From Rhizodiscina lignyota (lineage: Eukaryota; Ascomycota; Dothideomycetes; Aulographales; Rhizodiscinaceae): 64,000 nucleotides of DNA. The notes under the pieces were generated by a model. That model had not been told where the DNA came from and made no database searches. It saw only the letters and a list, made by a program, of their open reading frames with translations. The position numbers and the translations under genes were made by a program. Shown here in pieces: positions 46,192-58,086 of this stretch (position 1 is its first letter; every line of letters begins with the position of its first letter). The stretch is taken from positions 124,001 to 188,000 of the forward strand of contig ML978140.1 in assembly GCA_010015805.1 (NCBI GenBank). Reading direction: 5' to 3'.

Positions 46192-47220
46192 ATGGGCTTC
46201 ACCGACTTTGTCTCCGACGCTGGCGTGACCATTCTGAACAACTGGCTCAAGACCCGCTCATACATCGTTGGGTACGTTTTTCTGCCTTCTTGATTTCAGC
46301 TTCAGCCTTTCCACGTAAAGCACTGTATTCCTCCATGATGATAGCAAATTGGTCCGTGTTGATGAGGCAGCCTCAAGACCTGCCGAATGACTATTCAATC
46401 GCGCGCAGCGCAGCTGTTGCAGCTCTGATTCCACTCCTACACTTTTTCGCTTCCTGCTCTAACCAAGCTCTTTGGCCGCCAAACTGACGAAAAATCTCCA
46501 ATGACAGTTACGGCGCCTCCCAAGCCGACGTCAAGGTTTTCCAGCAGTTCAAGTCTGAGCCCGACGTGACCAAGTACCCCTACGCCTTCCGCTGGTACCG
46601 CCACATCGCCTCCTTCGAGCCCGAGTTCGCTTCCCTACCGGGTGATCCCAGCAAGGCTGCCACTGCGTACGGTCCTGAGAGCGCCGAGCTGACGATCAAC
46701 CCCGCCAAGGCGCCTGCTGACGAGGAGGATGAGGATGTGGATCTGTTTGGCAGCGACGATGAGGAGGAGGATGCTGAGGCTGCGAGGATAAGGGAGGAGA
46801 GGTTGGCCGAGTACAAGAAGAAGAAGGAGGGCAAAGTTAAGCCAGCGGCGAAGAGTATGGTTACGTTGGATGTTAAGCCTTGGGGTGCGTCTCCCCTTCC
46901 TTTTCCTCCTCCATTTTATTCCCTCTCTGCTGTCTTCACCAACTTTGGTATGAACGATAGTTGACTATTTTTTTAATTTTTTTTCTGCAGACGACGAAAC
47001 CGACATGAAAGAGCTCGAAGCAAACGTCCGCAGCATCGAACAGGACGGCCTCGTGTGGGGAGCCTCCAAGCTCGTCGCGGTCGGCTTCGGCATCAAGAAG
47101 CTGCAGATCAACCTGGTCGTCGAGGACGAGAAGGTGTCTCTTGACGAGCTACAGGGTAAGATCGAGGAGGATGAGGACCACGTGCAGTCTACGGATGTTG
47201 CTGCTATGATGAAGATATAG
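46192..47220 (+). CDS. EFB1: translation elongation factor eEF1B-alpha (EF-1 beta)
   Basis: Three exons (46192-46271, 46508-46884, 46991-47220) sum to 229 codons (228 residues). The N-terminal GST-C-like part starts [20 protein letters not shown] and contains [21 protein letters not shown] central acidic linker ([20 protein letters not shown]) precedes [20 protein letters not shown]. The C-terminal exchange domain ends with [11 protein letters not shown], the expected extreme C-terminus. It reloads eEF1A with GTP in the cytoplasm. The 236-bp first intron is long for this window and common in translation genes. Confidence 0.97.
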
Positions 47221-47578
47221 ATGCCTTTACTCTGGCTCCAAGATACCACGGAAGTGGAGGGTTGTGGTGCCGTCAAAGAGCATTTGCGCAGTTGGTGAAA
47301 TGGATAGACGATTTTTTCTTCGCTGCAAGTAAATGAGGGTCATGGGCTGATGAGTTTTATGCATGAGACTACATTCGTAGATGAGGAATGAAAAGAAAAA
47401 TGGACATGGTTGCCGAATCGATTGACCTTGAAAGGTTTGTTTAATCCAAAATGACACCGGGCTATGCTCTTTACTTGTACAGCTCTCAGAGCAGATCAAA
47501 TCCCAAAGCTAAAGCTCCCGTTGTCTGTCCCTGCAGATGCTCAATGCGAAGCTGAGCCTTCTGTAGAACCAATCACCC
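47221..47578. other. tail-to-tail gap EFB1 / LEO1
   Basis: This contains the 3' flanks of two convergent genes; no gene or RNA is seen. Confidence 0.5.
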
Positions 47579-49188
47579 CTACTCCTCATCGTCATCATCA
47601 ATAACTCTCCTCCTCTTCGCCGCTTTCGGACTTGCCAAACTCTGACTCGCTCCCTCTTCCTCCTCGTCATCATCACCACCACTCACCTCCACCGCCCTCC
47701 TCTTCGGTGTTGCACTCCTCTCTCTAGGTCTCGCTCTCGCCTTCTCCCGCTCCTGTGCCTCAATCCTCTCATCAACATCTTCCTCACTATCTTCCTCAAC
47801 AATCTCCTCATCACTCCCGGCAATGAAATCATCCTCCTCATCATACTCATCCTCCTTCGTCCTCCTCCTTCCTGCATAGTCGTCCTCATCGCTGTACTCG
47901 TCCCGCAGACGACGCTTCTTCTTCGGCTTAGTAGGGCGGCCGCCGGCGTAGCGTTTTCCTCCGGCGCCGTCCTCGTGGTCTTCGAGGCCGCCGACGGTGA
48001 GACCGCCAGCGCCGCGTCCACCAGAGCGCCCGACGACACGCCCGTAGCGTTCGCGCTCGCGGTTTGCTTGTGTTTCCGCGCGGCGCTGCGCACGAATCTT
48101 CTCTTTCTCGGCCTGCTCGGCGCGCTTTTTAGCGAGTTCGGGGTCTTCGTGTATGTCATGCTCGAACTGCCCTGCCGCCACTAGCTCGTCCTTTTGGCGC
48201 TGTACTGCCGCCATGCTCTCCTGCAAGCGCTCAAGCGCATCGTCTGCAGCTGCAGCGCCTGCTGTGGGTGTGACTGACAAACCTGTCGTGAGCTTGTGCG
48301 TGAAACGGTGGAGCGCGTAGTCGTGGTGCGGGGTGGCGAGGTAGGTCCATGCGTCTTTGGCGGCGTCGTAGCCAGAGTGTGTCGCGCGCGATTTGGACTT
48401 GGGAGGCAGCATGTTGGGTGTTGGTTTGCGCGGATTGGCTTGGGGCGGGGCAAGCGGGTTTGCGGGAAGCTCATATTGGATCATTGGGTCCGAGGCCAGT
48501 TGCAGGGTTAGAGAGCCATCGGACCAGCGGAGGATGCGTGCATTGGATTGGGTTTCCGAGGGCGCGGAGGGGGAGCGTCGCCAGCGGATAGTAGTCATGG
48601 CGGTAGAATAGGCGGAGAAGGTTGCGCTGGGGGTGGTCTTGGAGCGGTGGTCAGTGTTGGGGGGTTTGAAGCTTTCGAGAGTGAACGCTTTGGGGTCGAT
48701 TTCGAGGAACGAGGGCAGTTTGAGGAGATACATCTAGGGCGTTGTTAGCAAAGGAATGGAGGAGAAATTTGGTATGATGGACATACCTCGCCGTCGCTGG
48801 GTTCTGGTTTCACGGTTCTTGCCAGGTCGAGCTCAACAATGTGTGATTCTTTCTGCTCACGGTATCGCGCCTCGTCATCCTCGTCTCGCATGCGGTCGTC
48901 GCGTCCGACGTCGTCGCCGGAATCGAGCTCTTCGTCGTCGAGCCGTCGCTGTTTCCTGTGCGCATTGTAAGTGGAACAGCAGATTCAGGAATGAAATATG
49001 ACATACTTTGGAATGTCATCCTCGTCTGCTTCGTCGCCAAACAAATCGTCGCCCAGAGCCTCATCATCGACTACGGCACCGTTTGCGCCAACCTCGCTGC
49101 CGGACGCTGATGTGCCCGAGTCTCTTGGTTTGACGGTCCCAGTGACAGTACCATCAGCTGTAGGCGTGTCATCTAAGGGCGACTCCAT
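47579..49188 (-). CDS. LEO1: PAF1-complex subunit Leo1
   Basis: Three exons (49188-49007, 48955-48787, 48733-47579) sum to 502 codons (501 residues). An acidic N-terminus (DDEALGDDLFGDEADEDD) is joined to KKQRRLDDEELDSGDDVG. The Leo1 core follows (MYLLKLPSFLEIDPKAFTLE, TTIRWRRSPS, ARILRWSDGSLTLQL). A basic region and a very acidic C-terminus with many Asp/Glu runs complete the protein. Leo1 acts with Paf1 in RNA polymerase II elongation and histone modification in the nucleus. The start at 49188 puts the acidic segment at residue 1; an upstream in-frame ATG at 49281 is less likely. It is divergent from MOB2. Confidence 0.92.
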
Positions 49189-49674
49189 TGTATCTGCTTG
49201 CAACTGAAGCTGCTGATGCCGCCGTGAGGTTTTGCGAAGACGCGTTTGTTCAATGGAAGGGATGGGGTTCAAGAAGCGCAACGTGTATTAGCATGCGGGA
49301 TTGAGCCGCTTAGAGCGTATAGAAGGCAAGTATTATTTCGAGAAGAAGCTAAGGGAGAAGAGGAGGAGAATTGGGTGTACTATAAGTCACTGGGGACAAT
49401 AGGAAGTGGCTGGATTCACGAGTGAAAGTTCGGAGGAACTGCGGGAGTTTGCCCACACGCCATCCCCTTTCTGGACATTGAAAACGCGCATCTTAGGGGG
49501 AGCACAACCATCACCGCTTCACTCTCTTCACCAACACCACAATCAACAACACCAGGCGGCAAGTTCGAACGCGACTTGCCACATCTCTCCACCAGACAAG
49601 AAGTTGCGGATACTCGACTGCGGACACCTTGATCGATTGCGATCATATCTTTACGCGCCGACACGTCAGGCCCC
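49189..49674. other. divergent promoter LEO1 / MOB2
   Basis: A 486-bp region between two divergent starts. No clear TATA box. No extra gene is supported. Confidence 0.5.
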
Positions 49675-51210
49675 ATGGCCTCGTTCTTCTCTAGCGTGTG
49701 AGTTTAAGTCTGCGTTGCTCAGCTTTTTGTGTAGCCTCAGCATGCCCGCTTGCATTAAATTCCAGGCCTCTACCGCTCTTTGTCAAAATCCCCTTTCAAG
49801 TCATTGGCCGTGTGATCGGCGCCAGTAGCACAAGGCGCGTGACCGTTGCATCGCAGTTTGCACGTTCTCTGTGCTTCTACGTTACAGGCCCTCTTCACTC
49901 TTATCTTTCTCCTCCTCCACCCTATTTCGCAGAGACTCAAAAACAGACTTGGTGGATTTGGACAGCCTCCATCATACGCTGTCCTCTGCCTCGAAATTTA
50001 TCCTGCTACTGCTCTTTGCCTGCTCAACTTCTCTCAACTCTCACTTCCGAACAGGTAGACCAAGATCGGTGGATTCTGACAATTTCTCTCTTCTCCAGTC
50101 GTCAAGGGTTCGGCCGCCAGTCGAACAAAAGCAACGCCCAGGCTCGTGGAAACGGACAGAACCTCCCTTCTCCTATTTCTCAAGGCTCCGGCTCTCCTCT
50201 GAGCGCCAACCTTCCTCCTGTCCCACATTCTCCAGGTCCAAACAGCGCCATGCAGTTCGAAACGGATCCCGGCGCCGAGCAGCAGGCGCCGCAGCAGCGC
50301 AAGCCTCCCTTCTTCTTCCGCGAGGAGTACTCCGGCCTCATTGTCAAGGGCAACTTCATGACCTTGGCTGCCAAGCCGGTTCATGTTGAGGAGGGCGAGT
50401 GGCTGGCTCATCAAGGTATGTATTCTCGACTTCATCGGTGAAAATTAACTCATAATCTCCAAAGTTGTCGAAGAATATCGACTACTCGACAACATGATCA
50501 AGATTGTCAAGACGGTCAATGAGAAGACGGGGGCGCCTATCTGCAACCCTAACTCTTGCCCTACAATGTCTGCGGCGGGGTTTGTATACACCGTCGATGT
50601 TATCATCCAATCAGATTTGGTAACTCTTGACAGTCACACCTACACCTGGCTCGACCAGCAGAAGCGTCCCATCAAGATCCCCGCCTGCCAGTACATCATG
50701 CTCGTGCAGAAGTGGATCGAGGGCAAGTTTGACGATCGCAACACCTTCCCGACCGACAACAAGGAGCCCTCCTCAGGCCTTAGCTCTGGCTTGAGCACTC
50801 CCGGCGCTGGCACTCCCATTGCCGCGGGCCCTACCAACGTCAGCGCATCACTCTCGAGTCTCGCAGGCAAGGATTGGCTCGGCAAGTCGAGCGGCTTCCC
50901 TGAGCATTTCGAGAGCGACCTCAAGAGCATCTTCCGGCAGATGATGCGTTGCTATGCGCACCTGTACCACGGCCACTGGCTTGAGCCTTACTGGGACCTC
51001 GGTTGCACGCAGTACCTCAACACGTGCTTCATCCACTTCATCAATGTCGGCCGTACCTTTGGCATGCTCGGTGACCGCGAGATGGAGCCCATGCTGCCAC
51101 TGATCCAGATCTGGGAAGCCAAAGGACTACTCCAGCCTCCACAATCGCAGTCGTCCAAGATGGATATCTCTCCCGTCACGGCTGCTCCTCCCCCCGGCAC
51201 GGCTTCTTAA
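49675..51210 (+). CDS. MOB2: Mob2-type NDR-kinase coactivator
   Basis: Four exons (49675-49697, 50099-50415, 50465-50579, 50634-51210) sum to 344 codons (343 residues). The first exon encodes only MASFFSS plus two bases of Val, with a perfect GTGAGT donor and a 401-bp intron; it resembles Mob2 starts in other moulds. The Mob domain has VKGNFMTLAAKPVHVEEGEW, the zinc Cys pair CNPNSCPTMSA, HTYTWLDQQKRPIKIPA formed at junction 3, and the zinc His pair in YAHLYHGHW. A Ser/Gly/Thr-rich insert (SGLSSGLSTPGAGTP) sits inside the domain. Mob2 activates the Cbk1/COT-1 kinase in polarised hyphal growth and septation. The sequence differs clearly from Mob1. Confidence 0.92.
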
Positions 51211-53200
<1,990 letters not shown>

Positions 53201-53757
53201 ATTGCACAATAGTCCCGATTAGACAAGTCCAGTCAATCCAGCTGGAAACCAATCCGCAAGTCGATGGAAGATGGATGGAGACGAGCGGGCCTCACGAACG
53301 AAACAAATGGCAAGATTGCGATCCTTTCACTATGGTACATCGAGCAAAAAGAAGAGTGTAGTTGGGTTTTCAATTCTACCTCACCTCACTTGTGATGTGA
53401 TTTCGGGAGGGTGGAAGAGGTAGACTTTGAAAGAAAATGGATGGCGGATGGCGAGATGCTCTTTTTCCTAACCTTTTGCTGTCATACTTGTTACCATGGA
53501 GTTGCTTAGCTAGTGTCTGCACGCTGGTTTCTACCTTAACCTGCTTCTTGGGGGAACAATAGTGTTGTTTTTCCTTCAGGAATCACCCCTTTTTGTCAAG
53601 TATGGCTGCATGCAATGCTATCTTCCTGCTCCTTAGACTTTGTGCTTACTATGGATTACATTGTGATATTGATGCAATTGCTACTTTTCATTTCACTTAC
53701 TCGTCAGACTGCCATTTTCTGTCACAATATCAAAAGTCCCTTCCCTTGCGCAACTAA
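53201..53757. other. tail-to-tail gap ARF1 / hmgA
   Basis: T-rich 3' flanks; no gene or RNA recognised. Confidence 0.5.
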
Positions 53758-55378
53758 TTATGCATCCGTCGTCTCACTCGTCCACTGCGGCACCGTCGCC
53801 TTGTCCTGAATCATCCTCTGCACACCATTAGCACCACTCTTACTCTCTTTTCCCTCAGGCCTCTTGAAATGTGGTTTCAGCGGCTCCCAACTCTCCGCAT
53901 TATAGTCCTCTTGCACCTTCTTACACCTCGAGAGCCCCCACTCCGTCACGCCCACCATCAAGCACGACTCGAACATGAACGCCATGCTACCCTCGCCGAC
54001 TTTTTGAGGCTTTAAGTCGGCGTTGGACGCTTTCTCGTGCGTGGTGGCATCTGGACCGTGTGCGCTCATCACGTTGTGCAAGGAGGCGCCGGCGGGTTGG
54101 AACCCACCTCCGGTTTTGGCGTCGTATTGCCCGTGGATGAGGCCCATGAATTCAGACATTGTGTTGCGGTGGTACCAGGGAGGGCGGAAGGTGTCTTCGG
54201 CGACTAACCTGTTTTCGGCGTATTGTATTAGTCGTGTACTTTACGTGTCTTATGAGTTACAAGAGGGGCGCGGGATAGCTGGGAGAGGAAAATGGGAGAG
54301 GCTACGTACCATCGTGGAGGAAAGATGACGAAATCAGCAATAGCAGTCCCCACATGGTCCGATTGAGCAGTCAACACGGTGTATATGCTCGGATCTGGAT
54401 GATCGTAGCTCACGCTGCCGACCGTGTTGAACCGTCCCAGGTCGTACTTGTAGGGATAGTAGTTCCCGTGCCAGGCTACGACATCGAAAGGAGAGTGGTT
54501 CTGTTTCGCCTCAAACAAATGGCCGGCGAATTTCGATAGGAGAGTGTAGCTGTTGGCTGTGTCTTCGACAAAGGAAGCGACAGGTGCCTGGAAGTCACGC
54601 GCGTTGGCTAGACAGTTCGATCCGATGGGGCCGAGCTCAGGGAGGGTGAAGTGGTTCTGGTAGAGCTCGAGGATATACCCGCGTATTGGGCCTTCAGGGA
54701 GGGTGACACGATGTCGGATGCCTCGTGGGATCACACAGATCTCGTTGGGCCGCACGAGCAAGTTTCCCAGCTCGGTCTGGATATCGAGAACTCCGTGCTG
54801 CGGCACGATCAGGAAGTCCCCGTCAGCGGAATAGAATGCCTCCCGCTCAGACATGTCCTTCCCCGCGGCGAAGATGTAAATGCCAATGCCAGATTTCATC
54901 ACTGGCGACCCCGCCCCAGCCACGAGGTGTAAGGAGTGCACCCAGTCGACGGTCTCATCGAGGTCGAACGGGTCCCAGCGCAGCTGGTTCGGGATCTGGT
55001 AGATCTTCTCGAATGGCTTAGACTCTGGATTTGTGTTGTATGTTGCGGACTCTTTGGTGGCGAAGGGAGCGTGTGCGGACGCGGGCAGGATACGGTACAG
55101 CCAGGTTTGCTGGTTCTCGTGCCGGGGCGCGGTGAAGGCAGTGCCGGAGAGCTTCTCGGCGTACAGGCCTAGAGGGGGTTTCTGGGGTGAGTTGGCACCG
55201 ATGGGAAGGGCGCCTTGGATGGCTTCGGTTCTGGGGAAGACGGTTAGTGACGAAATTGAAAGAGAGCAAGTCGGGCAATTGAGAGTATAGGAGAGTCAAT
55301 TGAGACTCACTCATGGTAGCAATTGAATCCATTCTGATACCGATATTTTTCGGGGACCTTGAAATCTGTGGAAGGCAT
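53758..55378 (-). CDS. hmgA: homogentisate 1,2-dioxygenase
   Basis: Three exons (55378-55311, 55230-54310, 54208-53758) sum to 480 codons (479 residues). It begins [20 protein letters not shown] and, across junction 1, [19 protein letters not shown]; then [20 protein letters not shown]. Iron ligands are visible in the C-terminal exon: [10 protein letters not shown] gives His and Glu six residues apart, and SAHGPD gives the second His. Other hallmarks are [20 protein letters not shown] and [16 protein letters not shown]. The enzyme opens homogentisate to maleylacetoacetate in Tyr/Phe and phenylacetate catabolism in the cytosol. It is divergent from fahA, the arrangement known in Aspergillus. 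Length exceeds the human enzyme by about 30 residues at the C-terminal half. Confidence 0.95.
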
Positions 55379-55562
55379 CGTGCTCGTCGCAGTAGTCCGG
55401 GTTGAAGAATTCGGTCAGGTTACGCTCCGTCAGCGGTATGACGGATTTGGGGGGCTTTTTCTCCTTCTTGAAGATGTGTGTGAGTTTCTTCCAGCGGAGG
55501 TGCTGTTGCTCTGGAACGGGCTTGTTCGGGTCCATATACTGGACTGATGGCGAGCCCGACAT
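55311..55562 (-). other. upstream ORF overlapping the hmgA start
   Basis: An ATG at 55562 opens an 83-codon frame (MSGSPSVQYMDPNKPVPEQQ, then HLRWKKLTHIFKKEKKPPKS) that runs over the hmgA start in another frame and ends inside its first intron. If transcribed it is an overlapping upstream ORF that would lower translation from 55378. It could also be an alternative N-terminal exon using an acceptor near TTCCACAG, or simple chance. Confidence 0.3.
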
Positions 55563-55926
55563 GGCGGATAGTCACGGCGGTGCTTGCTTTCGGAAATGGT
55601 GGTGGTGCTCTGTTGGAGAAGATGATGCGTGACCAGCGGGCGGAGGAGGCGCGGAATTAATTCCTCGCTCAGTTCCTATTGGGGCCTCAGATGGATTGGA
55701 GAGGCCTCCGTGGGTGCTGCTGAGGTCAGGTACGGGGTCCCCACACTAATGCCGGCTTTGTGCGGTATAGCTAGGTGCTGCGCGGTATACGTTAGCACAC
55801 CTCTCTTTTGCACTGCGATGAGAGCTTGACGATGCTCGGTGATAGACGCTGAGGATCATATAAGGGCTATAGTTCAGGCGATTGAGCAGTTTGGAGGAGC
55901 AGAGAAACGGCAACAAGACTGCAATC
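55379..55926. promoter_or_regulatory. divergent promoter hmgA / fahA with direct repeat GCGGTATA
   Basis: A 548-bp shared region. The octamer GCGGTATA occurs at 55762-55769 and again at 55782-55789 in the same orientation, start to start exactly 20 bp apart (two helical turns), about 140-165 bp upstream of fahA. This spacing suits a dimeric activator. Which regulator binds is unknown. Confidence 0.4.
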
Positions 55927-57462
55927 ATGGCTCCTCTTCGGTCCTGGTTTCCTATCCCACCGGCGTCTCATTTCTCACTGGCAAATATACCCTTTGGCAT
56001 GTGCGTTCGTTGCTGTCCCCTTCAGTCCATCTAATTGATTGATATAAGTGAGCTGACTCTCATTGGAAACTAGAATAAGCACGACGGCCAATCCCAAACC
56101 ACGACTAGGCGTCCCAATTGGCGACCATGTCCTCGATCTCGCCCTGTTTACCGCAAACAACGGTTTCGCGCGCCAATCAACCATCCAGCCACACCAGCAC
56201 GTCTTCAGCGAGCTGACATTGAACTCCTTTGCGGCATTGGGTCGGCCAGTGCATAGTGTGGTGAGGAAGTACATACAGGACGTCTTTTTGGAGAACACGT
56301 CGTACCCAGAGATTTTGAAAGATAATGCAGCGTTGCAGAAAGAGGCGCTGGTCCCGCTGAAGGAAGTGACGAACCATCTGCCTCTTGAGATTGGAGACTA
56401 TACGGATTTCTTCGTAGGAAGGAACCATGCGTACAACTGCGGTATCCTCTTTCGCGGACCAGAGAATCCAATCGCACCGAACTATGATCATCTGCCTGTT
56501 GGCTACCATGGACGAGCGTCGTCTGTCGTGGTGTCCGGAACGCCGATCAGGCGGCCGTTTGGGCAGATTGAGGCGGAAAAGAACAACCCAATTCAGTCGC
56601 CGTGCTTAAGGCTAGATTTCGAGATGGAGATGGGCGCATTCGTGTGCAAGGCAAACAAGATGGGCGAGCCGATCCTGATTGATGAAGCTGAGGACGCCAT
56701 CTTCGGTTTGGTGATGATGAACGATTGGTCTGCGAGAGATATTCAGTGCATCTAGCCACTCTCACATTTTGATTGGGATCAACATTGCTGACATTGAGTA
56801 GATTCTGGGAATCTACGCCTCTTGGCCCGTTCAATTCGAAGAACTTTGGCACCAGCGTCAGCCCATGGGTCGTGCTGATCGATGCACTCGAGCCATTTGC
56901 AGCGAAAGGCTTGCCGAATGCACAGCAGACGCTGCCGTACATGCAGCAGAAGAACGAGAAGAATCAGTACGATATCAAGCTCAAAGTCGACCTCACCTGT
57001 AAGCTACTATATGAAGTCAAACTTAAACCCCTCAGCATGGCTAACTGTTAGCAGCACAATCAGGACAAACAGCAACAGTCTGCAAAGTATCCGCGACAGA
57101 ACTACTGTTCTCATTCCCACAAATGGTCGCCCATCACACAATAGGTAAGAATAGAGGTAGTCCCCAGAATTATTCATCGGGCCGAAGATCTGACTACTGA
57201 ACCAACAGGCGGCTGCCCGATGAGAGTAGGAGACCTGCTCGGCTCCGGCACGATATCAGGCAACGAGCCGGGGTCCTGCGGCTGCTTCCTCGAGTCTACG
57301 CAGGGCGGAAAGGTCGGTATTACGCTGAGCGGCGGCGAGAAGAGGATGTTCCTGGAGGACGGCGACACTGTTACGTTTTCTGGGGTGTGCGGAACTGAGG
57401 ATGGTGGGTTGGTGGGCTTCGGTGAATGCTCGGGAACGATCTTGCCAGCATTGAAGTTGTAA
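55927..57462 (+). CDS. fahA: fumarylacetoacetase
   Basis: Five exons (55927-56000, 56074-56745, 56802-56998, 57055-57144, 57209-57462) sum to 429 codons (428 residues). It starts MAPLRSWFPIPPASHFSLAN and each junction restores family residues: PFGIISTTANPKPRLGV, NDWSARDIQFWESTPLGPFN, DLTSQSGQTATVCKV and HHTIGGCPMRVGDLLGSG. Metal and catalytic positions are present: GDYTDFFVGRNHAYN (Asp, His), LDFEMEMGAF (two Glu) and NDWSARD (Asp). The enzyme splits fumarylacetoacetate to fumarate and acetoacetate, the last step of the pathway begun by hmgA. The donor of intron 2 is the weaker GTGCAT. The maleylacetoacetate isomerase gene is not within this window. Confidence 0.95.
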
Positions 57463-58086
57463 GGGAAGAAAATGCTTCGGCCAGTTGACCGTAGCGAGAG
57501 ACAGAAATTAGATGGATCTTATGTATCTATCTATCTATCGATGAAGAAATAGATATGAGGTTAGCTTACCTAGGCGGAAGAGTTCCGTCGTAAGCGCGCT
57601 GCACGCTTGCGTATGGATCAACGTGCTACCTGGGTTTCAACGTTGTAATGATGTTTCTAGGTCTGCCCCGCCTGTATTGGATTCCTTTTGCCTCTTAAGG
57701 TTAGCTCATTGATTGATTGGCACTAGTAGGCCTGCTTCAACGAGATACTTTACAGTACTATACAGGTCCGCCGATATCCACAGTAAAAGCTAGCTAATAC
57801 GTCAACCGCCCACATCCCCGCACACCTCCACAGAAAGGAGTGACAATTGCGATGCCGCATATCCACACTCCAAATCACGAGCCATAAGCGCGGAATTGCC
57901 TTGAGACTGGAGAGATCCCACGGGATCTAGGACCAAGTATAAACTTTCGGGCGCCGACCGCATCATCACCAGTCTCTCTCAAATCAGCAATTCCCAATTT
58001 CATACTTTCTTCTTTTCAGATTTCACCTATTGGTCAATTCCTTTTTGCGTAATTGAAGAGCTCGACCACGGAGAGAGTAGTTCAGC
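57463..58086 (+). promoter_or_regulatory. CYP504 promoter with 16-bp palindrome next to TATA box
   Basis: AGATCCC-AC-GGGATCT at 57913-57928 is a perfect inverted repeat. TATAAA follows at 57938-57943, about 145 bp before the P450 ATG. The tight placement just upstream of the TATA box suggests an operator. A short TATC microsatellite lies near 57522-57540. Confidence 0.45.

Noticed and set aside
57522-57540. Short TATC tandem repeat
   Set aside because: An ordinary microsatellite of a few units in a 3' flank.
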